Assembly: GCF_002967765.1 (NCBI RefSeq)
Contig: NZ_PUHY01000005.1
Coordinates: 62,001 to 126,000 of the forward strand
Direction: 5' to 3'
Source of the DNA: Blastopirellula marina
GTDB taxonomy: Bacteria > Planctomycetota > Planctomycetia > Pirellulales > Pirellulaceae
Length of the DNA: 64,000 bases
A program made the translations under genes and the position numbers. A model generated the notes under the pieces. The model did not search any database, was not told the DNA's origin, and saw nothing but the letters and a program-made list of their open reading frames with translations. Positions 27,650 to 36,387 of the stretch are shown piece after piece (position 1 is the first letter of the stretch; every line of letters starts with the position of its first letter).

Positions 27650-28732
27650 ATGGTAGCAATCGATTTAGTACCAGTCGAAGCTGGTACAGGGCTCGCGGTG
27701 ACATGTTCATTTCACCGAGCTGAGAAAGCAGGAGCGAATCGGCGTGTGGTCGCCATGCATCATGGCATTCTACATAGCTGGGCCCACTTTCTGGCGTTGA
27801 TTAAGCAGTTGAACGAACGGGGCGTCCATGTGCTGATGATCGATCAGCAGTCGGAGGACAGTCGTTGGCGAAATTGCATTGGACTAGGTTCATACGTCGA
27901 AGGCATGGCGGCTGCAATCCGTTCATTTCAGGAGGCCTATCCTGAATACGAGGTCACGTCGTATGTCTTTCATTCGATGGGGGCGGCGATCGGTGAACAG
28001 ATGCAAGAACGCTACCCCGAACTTCGCCGGCCCACGGTATTGATGGCGCCGATTCCTGTTCAGGGGGCGACTGGCGTTTTCGTTCGTTTGCTCTTGCGAC
28101 GACCGTTCGGCATGACGCGGGCGATCCTGACACTGAGCGTCCTTTCGCTCGTCAGGCGTTCGGAAGAGGTTCGCCGAGTCTTTTTCGACGAGCACGCCGG
28201 CAGCAGCACGGTAAAAGGATGCTGTCGGCACTTGAAGCATTCTCCTTTCGCCGCTTATTTGCAGTTAACACTGCGTTATGTGCTGCGATTCTTCCGGTTA
28301 CAAAAGCATAACGAACAACCCAACCTCCTGCTGACCAGTCCGACGGACTATATCTTTCGCAGCGATGGCGTGGTCAACGAGTATCGCGAGACGGAATTCT
28401 TCTATCGCTCGGGTTACCATCGCGCGGACGGAACGCCCTGGTTGCAGAAAGCAGAGATCGACGGTGGTCACGATTTCTTTCTGCGACATCCTGACCAAGT
28501 CGCCAGCGAGATCGTAAAGTTTCTGGAACTACGCGACTACTTCGAGATCCAACGCGACGTCGCTCCGGCAGACAAGAAGAGGGAAACGACAGCTGCGGTT
28601 GCGAACAACAGGGTTCACTACTTCCGAATCGACTCGGCACATAAGATCGCGGGGCCGCGATTACATCCACTGTTCGTGCGTAACGCACGGCTTAGGAATC
28701 ATCGTACCGGCTGGAAGGGACGGATGCGTTAG
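27650..28732 (+). CDS. Alpha/beta hydrolase
   Basis: The ATG at 27650 is preferred over a GTG at 27641. The 360-residue protein shows the alpha/beta-hydrolase order: M-H-H-G-I-x-H-S-W as oxyanion-loop region, nucleophile elbow F-H-S109-M-G-A (His replaces the first Gly of G-x-S-x-G, as in many lysophospholipase-like members), an acid candidate in L-L-T-S-P-T-D-Y, and the histidine in D-G-G-H-D-F. A basic cap region (R-R-P-F-G-M-T-R) and a 40-residue charged C-terminal tail ending in basic residues follow. No signal peptide, so cytoplasmic. It is probably an esterase or lysophospholipase; the substrate is unknown. Confidence 0.8.
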   Translation: MVAIDLVPVEAGTGLAVTCSFHRAEKAGANRRVVAMHHGILHSWAHFLALIKQLNERGVHVLMIDQQSEDSRWRNCIGLGSYVEGMAAAIRSFQEAYPEYEVTSYVFHSMGAAIGEQMQERYPELRRPTVLMAPIPVQGATGVFVRLLLRRPFGMTRAILTLSVLSLVRRSEEVRRVFFDEHAGSSTVKGCCRHLKHSPFAAYLQLTLRYVLRFFRLQKHNEQPNLLLTSPTDYIFRSDGVVNEYRETEFFYRSGYHRADGTPWLQKAEIDGGHDFFLRHPDQVASEIVKFLELRDYFEIQRDVAPADKKRETTAAVANNRVHYFRIDSAHKIAGPRLHPLFVRNARLRNHRTGWKGRMR

Positions 28733-28771
28733 ATCTTGTGGTAAATCGTCACGCGATCGAGAAGCACTTAC

Positions 28772-29365
28772 TTATGATCCGCGAAAGAGCGAGGCTTCCC
28801 CTTCGTAGCCAATCCCAACGATCTTCGTTCCATCGGTCAGGGCTTCGGTGCCATGCTCGTCTTCGAAGGCGGAACCAAATGAAATTCTCGCGAATTGCTT
28901 GGGGGATTCTTCGTCGTCCGTGATTTGAATCGAAGGTTCTCCCAGCAGCAATTCAAAATCGTCCGGCGAGGCGATGGTCGTCCGCTTGACTCTCTTCTGC
29001 AGCACGTCGGCACAATACTGCCGTGCCTCTTCATCGCCATGCCACCACATTCCAGATTTGGGCCCCTTCCCCCACAATTCGTCGAAGTAAGCCTGTTTGA
29101 TCTTCTTGGCAAGCTTCTCTTGATTGGTAACGATCTTTAGCGCGAGCCGGGCCATAACCTTCGAAGGGACGAACATCTCCTCTTCATCGGCGAACGATTC
29201 GAAGGCTAGTTCGATGCGTTTTGTACCGCGAAATGGACGCGTGCCGCGAAAGCGAAAGACTGAAAATGCAGGCAGTTCGACTGTGCCGATCCAACGCGTT
29301 TCGCCATAGTCACGTTCGCAACGAAAAGAACCGAGTTCGGGATGTTCCCATTTCTTGGCCGGCAT
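28772..29365 (-). CDS. DUF6985-like protein
   Basis: I choose the ATG at 29365 (M-P-A-K-K-W-E-H-P-E-L-G) over an extension to 29533 that has no conserved character. The 197-residue protein follows the pattern of the DUF6985 family: W-x-H-P-E-L-G-x-F, a central N-Q-E-K-L-A-K-K-I helix, G-P-x-S-G-M-W-W-H-G-D, and the C-terminal F-E-D-E-H-G-T-E-A-L-T-D-G-T-x-I-V-G-I-G-Y. The family is cytoplasmic and of unknown function, often near contact-dependent or immunity-like small genes. It is convergent with the hydrolase gene, 39 bases apart. Confidence 0.72.
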   Translation of the reverse strand: MPAKKWEHPELGSFRCERDYGETRWIGTVELPAFSVFRFRGTRPFRGTKRIELAFESFADEEEMFVPSKVMARLALKIVTNQEKLAKKIKQAYFDELWGKGPKSGMWWHGDEEARQYCADVLQKRVKRTTIASPDDFELLLGEPSIQITDDEESPKQFARISFGSAFEDEHGTEALTDGTKIVGIGYEGEASLFRGS

Positions 29366-29436
29366 GGTGTTCTCGCATGATCGCTGGCGGAGTGATACCA
29401 ATAAGGCGTCAATTATGATGTGGCCAGCAGCCGATT

Positions 29437-29964
29437 TCAATTTACGACGGAACTCGCGGATCCTGATTGGGCAGAGATGCGCTGCTGAAAGATTACAGCG
29501 ATTTGTCGCGCTGTGAGCGAAAGGTTCGAACACTCGAAGTAGAGTTGGTTTCCGCGGGTCTTCGTCCAGACATTGGAGCGAAGTTGAGTCGAGTCGATGT
29601 TCTTAACTTGTAAAACCAAAAAACTGGGAACCGTATCAGGTTGCCATACGGCGGTAACTGTTTGAATGGATTCGAGGGAAATGGTGGTACCGCACGAGGG
29701 TAAATTGTTACGGATAAATGTCGCTTCGTTGCCGTTAATTGTGATGACAGGAAACGAGGCATTCGCCAACATGTAAAATACCCACAATCCTGACAGTCCC
29801 AGGAAAAGCAAGAGGCTGAACGATAGCCACGGCGCGTGCTGAAACCAACCGAAATGGAGAACTGCCAGCCAATCGAGGATGAGAATGACCGTAAAAAGAA
29901 AACAGGCGCTCACAATCACCACGAGAGGAAATCGGCGGCGATAAATATAGGTTTCGCTTACCAT
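29437..29964 (-). CDS. Membrane protein with two helices and PH-like C-terminal part
   Basis: The 175-residue product starts with ATG at 29964. Two membrane helices (about residues 13-35 and 45-70) are followed by a ~100-residue soluble region of alternating strands (V-I-T-I-N-G-N-E-A-T-F-I, then F-L-V-L-Q-V-K-N) ending in a helix, a layout often seen in bacterial PH-like membrane proteins. No clear family match. It is upstream of and co-directional with the DUF6985-like gene (71 bases), so they may form a pair. Confidence 0.65.
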   Translation of the reverse strand: MVSETYIYRRRFPLVVIVSACFLFTVILILDWLAVLHFGWFQHAPWLSFSLLLFLGLSGLWVFYMLANASFPVITINGNEATFIRNNLPSCGTTISLESIQTVTAVWQPDTVPSFLVLQVKNIDSTQLRSNVWTKTRGNQLYFECSNLSLTARQIAVIFQQRISAQSGSASSVVN

Positions 29965-30060
29965 TGGAAGTTGTCCTGATAACGGGGACTGACTTCTTCA
30001 GGATAACCGCCAAGCTTGGGGTAGAACAATCATCTTTTAAGCGATACCTATTGGTGCTTA

Positions 30061-30151
30061 CGCCCGTAATCCAACGTGGTAATGGGCCGATTTGCCGCGA
30101 ATCCGGGGCTTCCATTGGTCGCCCCTACTAGCTTGCTGGCGCAGGCTTCAA
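30061..30151 (+). repeat. 91-bp interspersed repeat, copy 3 (intergenic)
   Basis: Matches the insertions inside IS copies A and B over its full length, but in the opposite orientation and with about a dozen substitutions. Here it lies between two genes, beside the terminator at 30177. An ATG at 30082 opens a 27-codon frame (to 30165) that contains G-R-F-A-A-N-P-G-L-P-L-V-A-P, the same peptide frame kept open in the other copies. Confidence 0.85.
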
Positions 30152-30176
30152 GTGGTGATTGGTGATCATAATGAAG

Positions 30177-30202
30177 AAAAGCCGCAGGACGCGGCCTGCG
30201 GC
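30177..30202 (-). terminator. Rho-independent terminator
   Basis: On the minus strand GCCGCAGG and CCTGCGGC form a perfect 8-bp stem with a 6-base loop, followed by TTTTCTT. It lies about 55 bases after the stop of the small acidic gene at 30259-30612. Confidence 0.82.
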
Positions 30203-30258
30203 TTCTCTCCCTTCAGCCGCGCAAACCAAAACGGTTTAGCGCCGAAGGTGTGCGCGGC

Positions 30259-30612
30259 TTAGATACCGCCGTGGTATCCATAAGCGTGGCGCACATAAGG
30301 TCGATCGGTATCGTAGTCGCCGTCGTATTCGGAACGCAGACGTTCGTCCAGTTCGTTGTTCCATTTCGGGTACTTTGACTGATAGCGGTGTTGGGCAATA
30401 TAGCCGAACCGGAATGCTTGTTCGCGATTCTCGAACGCATCATCCGAACCGGCCATTTGCTTGACGGTGTCGTCAACGTCTTGGTCCATGTCGCGGTTGC
30501 CTTCGATGCCGAAGTCAGCCTTGGTTTGTTCCCAATCGTTGGCAAACGCCTTCTTCACGCGTTCCCAGGTACTCAATTCGTCCTTCGTATAGTCAAGCGA
30601 TTTATGAACCAT
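30259..30612 (-). CDS. Small acidic stress-protein-like protein
   Basis: I choose the ATG at 30612 with AAGGAG seven bases upstream; the frame extends to 30846, but the extra part is basic and unlike the rest. The 117-residue product is acidic and soluble: D-Y-x-K-D-E-L-S-T-W-E-R-V, N-D-W-E-Q-T-K-A-D-F-G and D-Q-D-V-D-D-T-V-K-Q-M are helical motifs of a small family without a named function, possibly related to general stress. The C-terminus is Tyr/His-rich (Y-V-R-H-A-Y-G-Y-H-G-G). Single-gene unit with its own terminator. Confidence 0.72.
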   Translation of the reverse strand: MVHKSLDYTKDELSTWERVKKAFANDWEQTKADFGIEGNRDMDQDVDDTVKQMAGSDDAFENREQAFRFGYIAQHRYQSKYPKWNNELDERLRSEYDGDYDTDRPYVRHAYGYHGGI

Positions 30613-31108
30613 TTGACTGCTCCTTATTTGGGGTTTCGGGGTGATTGGCCTGTGCGGACCCGAGTCACGATTCGATGAGAAAAGCTCTCTCCGATAAGGA
30701 CTCACGTCCACGCGGCGATCGATGAGATGGAACTTGGTTAAGGCGAAAACCGTGCCAAGGACGAACGGTCGTGATGGCGATTGTGACCGCGGAATCGTTC
30801 GCCGTATCGAGAATTTACGAGCAAAAAGAAGACGCCAGGACGGCATAATTCTCGTTGAAGAGTTGTACCGATAATCCCGTAGCGTCCAAACCGTTTGGCT
30901 GCAAAACTAGCACGCTGGATCGGCCGGAGTCAGATTAAGGAAACAGAAGCCTCCAAGTGATTCCTGGGCTCCTTCCGTCGCTGTTGCCAAGGCCGTTGAC
31001 TGCCGTCGTATAAGAGTTCGCATCACTGCTGGACATCGATGTGAGACACTTGGCCATCGTCGAATGAGATGGCAACCCAGCCGGTCCAACCGGGGCGGGT
31101 CTAATACA
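30613..31108. other. Intergenic stretch, possible gene remnant
   Basis: About 500 bases without a convincing gene. On the minus strand, near 31030-31095, a frame lacking a start reads P-G-W-T-G-W-V-A-I-S-F-D-D-G-Q-V-S and then stops. It looks like the tail of a larger protein and may be a remnant. The promoter of the small acidic gene should be near 30650-30750. Confidence 0.35.
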
Positions 31109-32152
31109 TCAGCTCTTATCCGGCATCGCAGCTCTTAGGCTCGGGTTAGAAGACGCGTCGGGCGGACTTGGTTTCCAGGCTTGCGGCTCGGTGAACAGCT
31201 GGTCTGAGGCGACTTCCGAGAGCTTGCCGTCGGCGAGTGTTAGTTTCCACAAGGCGTAAATCGGCCGGCTCCCGGCGTTGCTATCGACCTGGCGGAGAAA
31301 GAGCAATGTGTTGTTGTCATCCGCCAAGTCAGGCATACGCGTTATGTGGGAATGTTCGATCGGATAGATCGCTGGCTTCCCGCCGCTGGTTTCGACCGAG
31401 ATGTCAAATTTGTAACGAAGGTTCCAGCCTGCGAGATAGAGAAAACGCGTTCCGTCCGGGCTTAAGTTTGGATCGCGGATCAGCAGATCTTGCGAATGCT
31501 TCGCCTCCTTTGATGTTGGTTCACGTACGGTTGGTTCAGAATCAGGAGAACAGATGAGCAACTGCTCGGCGAGTTCACTGGTGTTGGTGGTCGCCGCGAA
31601 GATCACCGCTTTACCGGCCCGCTGCACAACACAGCCGGGCGAACGGTATTGTTCGTTGGTTAGCCGCCGAACGTTGGTGCCGTCGGCTTCCATCACGTAC
31701 ACGTCCCAATCGTCCCATGTCTTGCCTCCCATCGAGTAGTTACGAAGCAAGTGCCCACGAAAAAAGACGATCTCCTTCCCATCGGGCCCAAACCGGGGAT
31801 AGGTATCGGTCGTCTGCGGGGTGTCGGTCAATTGTGTGGTGGTCTGCGTTGCCAAATCGAGGTTGAATAGATGGAACGAAAGCCCGTCGTCGTACGACCG
31901 AGCAAACACAACCTGCGTACCGTCCGGCGAGAACGAAGGAGACGTTTCGACGCGATCGGTTTCGGTGAGCTGTGTGACCTGGTTCGTGCCTAAAACAAGT
32001 AAGAACAGATCGCCAGCGGCCGACGAGAACACCACCTTTCGCCCGTCGGTGGACATGTCGAAACGAACCAATCCATGCTCCACGTTCGAGCCGAAACAGC
32101 CCAGGCAAAGAGCGAAAAAGCAGATCGTAAAGATGGTCGAGATACGTCGCAT
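31109..32152 (-). CDS. TolB-like beta-propeller lipoprotein
   Basis: The ATG at 32152 opens a lipoprotein signal peptide (R-R, hydrophobic core, L-C-L-G-C19), so it is preferred over the frame extension to 32182. The 347-residue product contains repeated PD40/TolB-type blades: S-P-S-F-S-P-D-G-T-Q-V-V-F-A, Y-P-R-F-G-P-D-G-K-E-I-V-F-F and D-P-N-L-S-P-D-G-T-R-F-L-Y. This is a periplasmic, lipid-anchored beta-propeller of about six blades. It is not TolB itself because the N-terminal TolB domain is absent. A DUF3365 haem protein gene lies upstream on the same strand (48 bases), so the two may be co-transcribed. Confidence 0.85.
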   Translation of the reverse strand: MRRISTIFTICFFALCLGCFGSNVEHGLVRFDMSTDGRKVVFSSAAGDLFLLVLGTNQVTQLTETDRVETSPSFSPDGTQVVFARSYDDGLSFHLFNLDLATQTTTQLTDTPQTTDTYPRFGPDGKEIVFFRGHLLRNYSMGGKTWDDWDVYVMEADGTNVRRLTNEQYRSPGCVVQRAGKAVIFAATTNTSELAEQLLICSPDSEPTVREPTSKEAKHSQDLLIRDPNLSPDGTRFLYLAGWNLRYKFDISVETSGGKPAIYPIEHSHITRMPDLADDNNTLLFLRQVDSNAGSRPIYALWKLTLADGKLSEVASDQLFTEPQAWKPSPPDASSNPSLRAAMPDKS

Positions 32153-32200
32153 GAAACGGTTTCTATCAGGCGGAAGAGTCACACAACGCCGGACGCTGTT

Positions 32201-32758
32201 CTACGGGATATCACGAGGCGTTGCCGGCTGGGGAACGTCTCGTGAAATCGGCATGGTGATGATCAGCCCGGCGGTGCGAGCTTTGGTGTCCTTTCGGTTT
32301 CGCACATGACATTTCAGGCACTGCGAAGCCAGGCGGATTGGGCCAGCAAAGCGGTACTGCTCGTTGGTGGTCGCTTCCCAGTAAGGTTTTCGCTGGGCAA
32401 GCGCCTTGACGGCATCTTTCTCGAACGCGTCTTCCGCTTGGTGATCGGTGTTTACCACATCAGTTTCGACGACCAGCCATTTTAGCTGTACGTGGAAGGT
32501 CTCTTCTAATGACTCGAATACGTCTTCCAGCGAAGCCGAAGGAATGACACGCGATTCGTCTTCCAGGAAGAAATCGCGATGGACGACCTGAAGTGTTCCG
32601 TGGATCGTTTCGTGAAGCAGCATCGCCCTGGCTCTTGCTTCCGCCACGGAAGTTGCCACGGCGATGTCAGGTGGGTTAGGCGGTTCCGCGTTCGCTGTGT
32701 TGGTGTTCAACAAGATCGTGAAGGTAAGCAAAACAAGGGTAGGAAGTGGCTGAGGCAT
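32201..32758 (-). CDS. Secreted DUF3365 (Tll0287-like) single-haem protein
   Basis: The 185-residue product has a signal peptide (residues 1-24, A-N-A-E). The mature part reads E-T-I-H-G-x-L-Q-x-V-H-R-D-F-F, then I-P-S-A-S-L-E-D-V-F, N-T-D-H-Q-A-E-D-A-F-E and the single c-type haem motif C-L-K-C-H near residue 152. This order matches DUF3365/Tll0287-like periplasmic haem sensor or electron-transfer domains, here without an attached kinase or transducer. It is probably a periplasmic haem protein of unknown partner; the neighbouring beta-propeller lipoprotein is a candidate. Confidence 0.82.
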   Translation of the reverse strand: MPQPLPTLVLLTFTILLNTNTANAEPPNPPDIAVATSVAEARARAMLLHETIHGTLQVVHRDFFLEDESRVIPSASLEDVFESLEETFHVQLKWLVVETDVVNTDHQAEDAFEKDAVKALAQRKPYWEATTNEQYRFAGPIRLASQCLKCHVRNRKDTKARTAGLIITMPISRDVPQPATPRDIP

Positions 32759-32873
32759 GGTGGGGCTCGCATCGAGGGGGCGGTAGCAGCAACCCTCTAA
32801 GATAATCGAACGCCATTCCTGCGGCCATGCGTTGCGACGATCGCGAGGGCTCCACGGCTGCGTTCACTTTCCT

Positions 32874-33365
32874 CTACTTCTCCTTAACCCAATGGTTCAA
32901 GTCGAGAAAGTCTTTCACGTGCAAGTAGTAGCCGACGTCCCCTTCGTTGCTGTTGTAGCAGACGACTAGGAAGCTGCAGTTCTTGAGCTGATCGGGGGCG
33001 GCGGAGAAAGATACGCTGGTCATCTCATCCGGTTGGCCATGTTTCACTGGACGAGGTTCCAGCTTGGCAGAGACCAGATGCTTGCCGTACTCGTCTTGCA
33101 CGCGAAGTTCGGCGTAGGTGAACTTCTCGAGCCAGCCTTCTTGTTTGAACTCGAGCCAAACCTGGATGCCAGCATCACCGTTCTTCCGGGCATGCATGGT
33201 GATGCCGTACTTGTCTTTGGCCTGGGGCTTGCTGAGCGTTCCGATACTGATCAACGCGTAAGCGGAACTCGCCGTGTAAGCAACGATACCGAGTGCCAGC
33301 AGAAAGATTGGTAGCCATGCGGCGTGATTTGCGATGGGCAAGTTCAGGGAATGATGGCGATTCAT
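32874..33365 (-). CDS. Membrane-anchored or secreted protein of unknown function
   Basis: I choose the ATG at 33365 (M-N-R-H-H-S-L) over an extension to 33482. The 163-residue product has one hydrophobic segment (about residues 17-40, A-W-L-P-I-F-L-L-A-L-G) followed by a beta-rich soluble domain (I-Q-V-W-L-E-F-K, T-Y-A-E-L-R-V, S-F-L-V-V-C-Y-N-S). No family recognised. It stands alone in the intergenic space after the DUF3365 gene. Confidence 0.68.
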   Translation of the reverse strand: MNRHHSLNLPIANHAAWLPIFLLALGIVAYTASSAYALISIGTLSKPQAKDKYGITMHARKNGDAGIQVWLEFKQEGWLEKFTYAELRVQDEYGKHLVSAKLEPRPVKHGQPDEMTSVSFSAAPDQLKNCSFLVVCYNSNEGDVGYYLHVKDFLDLNHWVKEK

Positions 33366-33537
33366 GGAACAGTTTCTCCGACGAAGATGTCTCTGAATAC
33401 GGTACGATTCGCGGAAGCGTCGATCGGTCGTGATCATCCAATGTAGAATGCGGCACCGCGAATCGGCAACACGAATTAGCATCCGCAGAAACGGCCCCTT
33501 GAAACGAACGCTTCTTTCCCGCCGCAGCGAATGGTAA

Positions 33538-34413
33538 TTGCCTGACTCTTCCGCTTACAATACGCTAACGCGCCGCGATTGGTGGGCGTTTGTCTTTTCT
33601 ACGAGGGGTGGGATCTTGCTGGCACGTGAGCGAGTCTATGTCTGGGTCAGTTTGTTGGTCGTGATCCACTGGATTTCGGTGGTCTCTGTCGAGCCTCGCG
33701 GTATCGTGCCTTTGGGCTACTTTCTCGGAACGTTGTCGGGATGTGCCACGCTTGCCGCTACCTGGACTGCCTTTGGTCCGGGGCGAATGATCTGGCGGAT
33801 TCCCCTTTCAATGGTTTGGATCGTGTTTCTGTTAGTTGCCGTCGGCTTCAACATTTCGATCCATTCCGGCCCGCGAAATGGTGTATTCGTCGTGGGAGTT
33901 CTGATGTTGGTGCAGTGGCTGCTAACGCAGGTTCCGCTGTGGTCGCTTTACGTCGGCTTTGGATTTCAACTGCGATACCGGGACGATCTCCCCACGCAAA
34001 CCGAAGCCAGCTCGATTCGTTTCGGAATTCGCGATCTGTTCATTACGATGGCGATCGTCGGAGTCTTGCTCGGGATCGGCCGCGTGATCGTGGCTAACAT
34101 CGACATCACCGCCGGTGGCGAAGTCTATGCATTCGTGCTGCTCGGCATTGCAGGCGTGGTGATGATGTTCCCCCTGGTGGTCGCCGTGCTGATGCAGCGC
34201 TGGACCATTCCGGCAATCGGGCTGTCACTCGTGTTTATTGCCGCCGCCACGTTTGCCGAAATCCCCGTCTTCGCCCCCCTCGGCCCCGGGCCCAACATCG
34301 AACACTTCATCGGAATCAACACCGCCTCGGCGATCATCATCCTCATCATCGCAGGCGTCGTCCGTTTGAACGGGTACTCGCTGCAGCGGCTGGCGAATCG
34401 ACTGGAAGTTTGA
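33538..34413 (+). CDS. Polytopic membrane protein of planctomycete type
   Basis: The frame begins at a TTG (33538); no ATG lies at a plausible place upstream in frame, so the start is uncertain. The 291-residue product has seven or eight membrane helices and, between them near residue 160, the F-G-I-R-D-L-F-I-T-M-A-I-V-G-V-L-L-G-I-G-R segment, a variant of the F-S-I-R-D-L/T-L-L anchor motif common in planctomycete membrane proteins. Function unknown. Confidence 0.7.
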   Translation: MPDSSAYNTLTRRDWWAFVFSTRGGILLARERVYVWVSLLVVIHWISVVSVEPRGIVPLGYFLGTLSGCATLAATWTAFGPGRMIWRIPLSMVWIVFLLVAVGFNISIHSGPRNGVFVVGVLMLVQWLLTQVPLWSLYVGFGFQLRYRDDLPTQTEASSIRFGIRDLFITMAIVGVLLGIGRVIVANIDITAGGEVYAFVLLGIAGVVMMFPLVVAVLMQRWTIPAIGLSLVFIAAATFAEIPVFAPLGPGPNIEHFIGINTASAIIILIIAGVVRLNGYSLQRLANRLEV

Positions 34414-34448
34414 TGGGGGAGGAGTTGCCGTAACGCACGTAAGAGCGC

Positions 34449-34477
34449 GCCAGCGATTTCTGCCTGCGGTTGGCAGG
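34449..34477 (-). repeat. Interspersed repeat (GCCAACCGCAGGC type)
   Basis: On the minus strand it reads CTGCCAACCGCAGGCAGA followed by AATCGCTGG. The same string with one or two changes lies at about 46377-46402 on the plus strand, so this is a dispersed repeat. It lies in the gap before the OLD-family gene. Confidence 0.6.
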
Positions 34478-34675
34478 TGATTCAGCGCAGTGTTTTTGCC
34501 TGTTTTGATCGTGCTAACAACCCGGAGTTACTTGGGGCGCCGCTGGGGCGTGACCTCAGCCTGCTTTACCCCACATGCGGTCGTCCAAAACGTTCGCGCA
34601 TAGTATATTCTTGGCAACGATAGTGTGTTTTTGAGTCTTCGCCATACGATCAATCTAAACTTGTGATTGCTTTCC

Positions 34676-36376
34676 ATGATTCTTACCGAATTGACAATCA
34701 GCAATGTCGGTCCGTTCTACGGATCGGAGAAGGTAAAGTTTGAAGAATCCGTAACAGTGTTTACAGGAGCGAACGACTGCGGAAAGAGCTCCATTTTGAA
34801 TGCTGTAGAGTTGTTGTGTGGAGTAGCCGGACACGATAGAGAGCTCACGGAAAGCGACGTCAATTTCGATCGTATATTGAGTGGTAATAACGGGTGGAAG
34901 AATGATACGGAGATTAGCTGCAAAGCCGTCTTCAAGATGACTGAGTTGTCGAAATCGCACGTTAAGGGAGTAGAGGCGGGGCAAGAAGTTTTCATTGAAT
35001 GCCAACTCGCACCCATAAGTAGAAAAGTAACACGTGTGAGATTTAGGGCGAATGCGGAAGCTGGTTGGCGCAGTGGTGGTGCCGTAAGTGTTGGTAGTTT
35101 TCCTAAGATTATTAAACTGCCGCTAAATGAACCGATCAGATCCGTTATTGATTTAACTAGTCCGAATAATTCAGAGTTGGGGTTCCTTAAGTCGGCTTTC
35201 GATCCGGAGTTTTCCTTTTCGAAAATTCAAGGATTATCACCAGGGATGTTTTCCAACTTGCTTTCAAAAGCAAAAGGTGACCTCAATTCAAAACTACGTC
35301 GATTTCTTCCTGACGATATTACGCTTGAGTTTGATTTCGTACCTACTGATCCTGATAGAAGAGGCTTGAGTGTCAATATCCGTGACCACCATGAAGGGCA
35401 CTCACCACTTGAGTTGCGTGGAGCAGGAATTCAGAGTCTTGTGAGCGTGATGGCGGCACTTACATCTCAATCGCTCGATGATTGTCATTTCATTGTACTG
35501 TTTGATGAGCCTGAGAACTCACTGCATGCAGATGCGCAACACGTTCTTCGGGCGTTTCTCGAGACTCTCGGAGATTCGCAAAACGCACAAATTATTTATG
35601 CTACGCATTCTCCTTCCATGATCAATTCGATGCGTGGAGAGTCATTGCGTCTTGTAAAAAGAAGTAACGATGGTGGCTTTGCCCGGTCTAAAGTAATTGA
35701 GCGTCCAATCGATGAAAACTTTTTGCCAGTGCGGAGTAGTTTGGGACTTAACGCATCCGATTCACTTCTTTACGGCCCAGTGACAATTGTTGTTGAGGGA
35801 CCGACGGAAGTACTAGGAATACCCATTATATTTCGACGACTCTGGCAAGAAGGTGTTCCAGGATTTGAAAAAGTGGTAACGCTTTTACCTTTGTTGCACA
35901 TTCTGGATGGATCAGGTGACAAATTTGACAAATTGTGTAAGGTGGCGATTTCTCAAGGAACTAGGCCCGTTGTTTTCTTAGACGGCGACAAGAAAGGCCA
36001 ACGCTTGAATAGCATCACAAATGCTTTGCCCAATGTTCCGGTTGTTCTGTTAGAAGGAAGTATGGAATTTGAAGAGATCATTCCCACCGACGTCTATGTT
36101 AACTCGCTCGCAGAGGTAATGTCAGAGTATTACGACAATGCGGTGAACGACTTTACAATAGTGAAATTTGAGGCGTGGAATGAAGGTGCAAATCTGCCAC
36201 AACAAATGGCCTTTTCGAAGCGAATAGACCGTTGGGTTGAGGAGACTACAGGGCTTTCTGTCGAGAAACCCCGCGTTATGAAGCACGCACTTTCTAGCGT
36301 GAATGTAGACGATGTGAAATTGGATGAACTCAAGGTATTGCTCGACAAAATCGTATACGAGTTGGCCAAGATCTGA
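34676..36376 (+). CDS. OLD-family ATPase/TOPRIM nuclease (GajA-like), stand-alone
   Basis: I choose the ATG at 34676 over a TTG three codons earlier. The 566-residue protein has an ABC/SMC-like ATPase half: Walker A G31-A-N-D-C-G-K-S, a signature region L-R-G-A-G-I-Q-S-L, Walker B I-V-L-F-D-E-P-E-N-S-L-H with D277-E278, and an H-S-P-S-M switch. The C-terminal half is a TOPRIM domain with V-E374-G-P-T-E and F-L-D436-G-D438. This is the OLD/GajA architecture that in phage P2 Old and Gabija systems cuts DNA in anti-phage defence. No UvrD-like GajB partner is adjacent, so it resembles class 1 OLD. Its codons are AT-richer than the neighbours, consistent with transfer. Confidence 0.87.
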   Translation: MILTELTISNVGPFYGSEKVKFEESVTVFTGANDCGKSSILNAVELLCGVAGHDRELTESDVNFDRILSGNNGWKNDTEISCKAVFKMTELSKSHVKGVEAGQEVFIECQLAPISRKVTRVRFRANAEAGWRSGGAVSVGSFPKIIKLPLNEPIRSVIDLTSPNNSELGFLKSAFDPEFSFSKIQGLSPGMFSNLLSKAKGDLNSKLRRFLPDDITLEFDFVPTDPDRRGLSVNIRDHHEGHSPLELRGAGIQSLVSVMAALTSQSLDDCHFIVLFDEPENSLHADAQHVLRAFLETLGDSQNAQIIYATHSPSMINSMRGESLRLVKRSNDGGFARSKVIERPIDENFLPVRSSLGLNASDSLLYGPVTIVVEGPTEVLGIPIIFRRLWQEGVPGFEKVVTLLPLLHILDGSGDKFDKLCKVAISQGTRPVVFLDGDKKGQRLNSITNALPNVPVVLLEGSMEFEEIIPTDVYVNSLAEVMSEYYDNAVNDFTIVKFEAWNEGANLPQQMAFSKRIDRWVEETTGLSVEKPRVMKHALSSVNVDDVKLDELKVLLDKIVYELAKI

Positions 36377-36387
36377 CTTCTCCTCTT

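Noticed and set aside
30907-31089. A 60-codon minus-strand gene.
   Set aside because: It has no conserved features and poor codon usage, and it overlaps a different frame that looks more like a gene remnant.
34676-36376. A complete Gabija system.
   Set aside because: No UvrD-type helicase (GajB) lies within several kilobases on either side; only the OLD-family gene is present.
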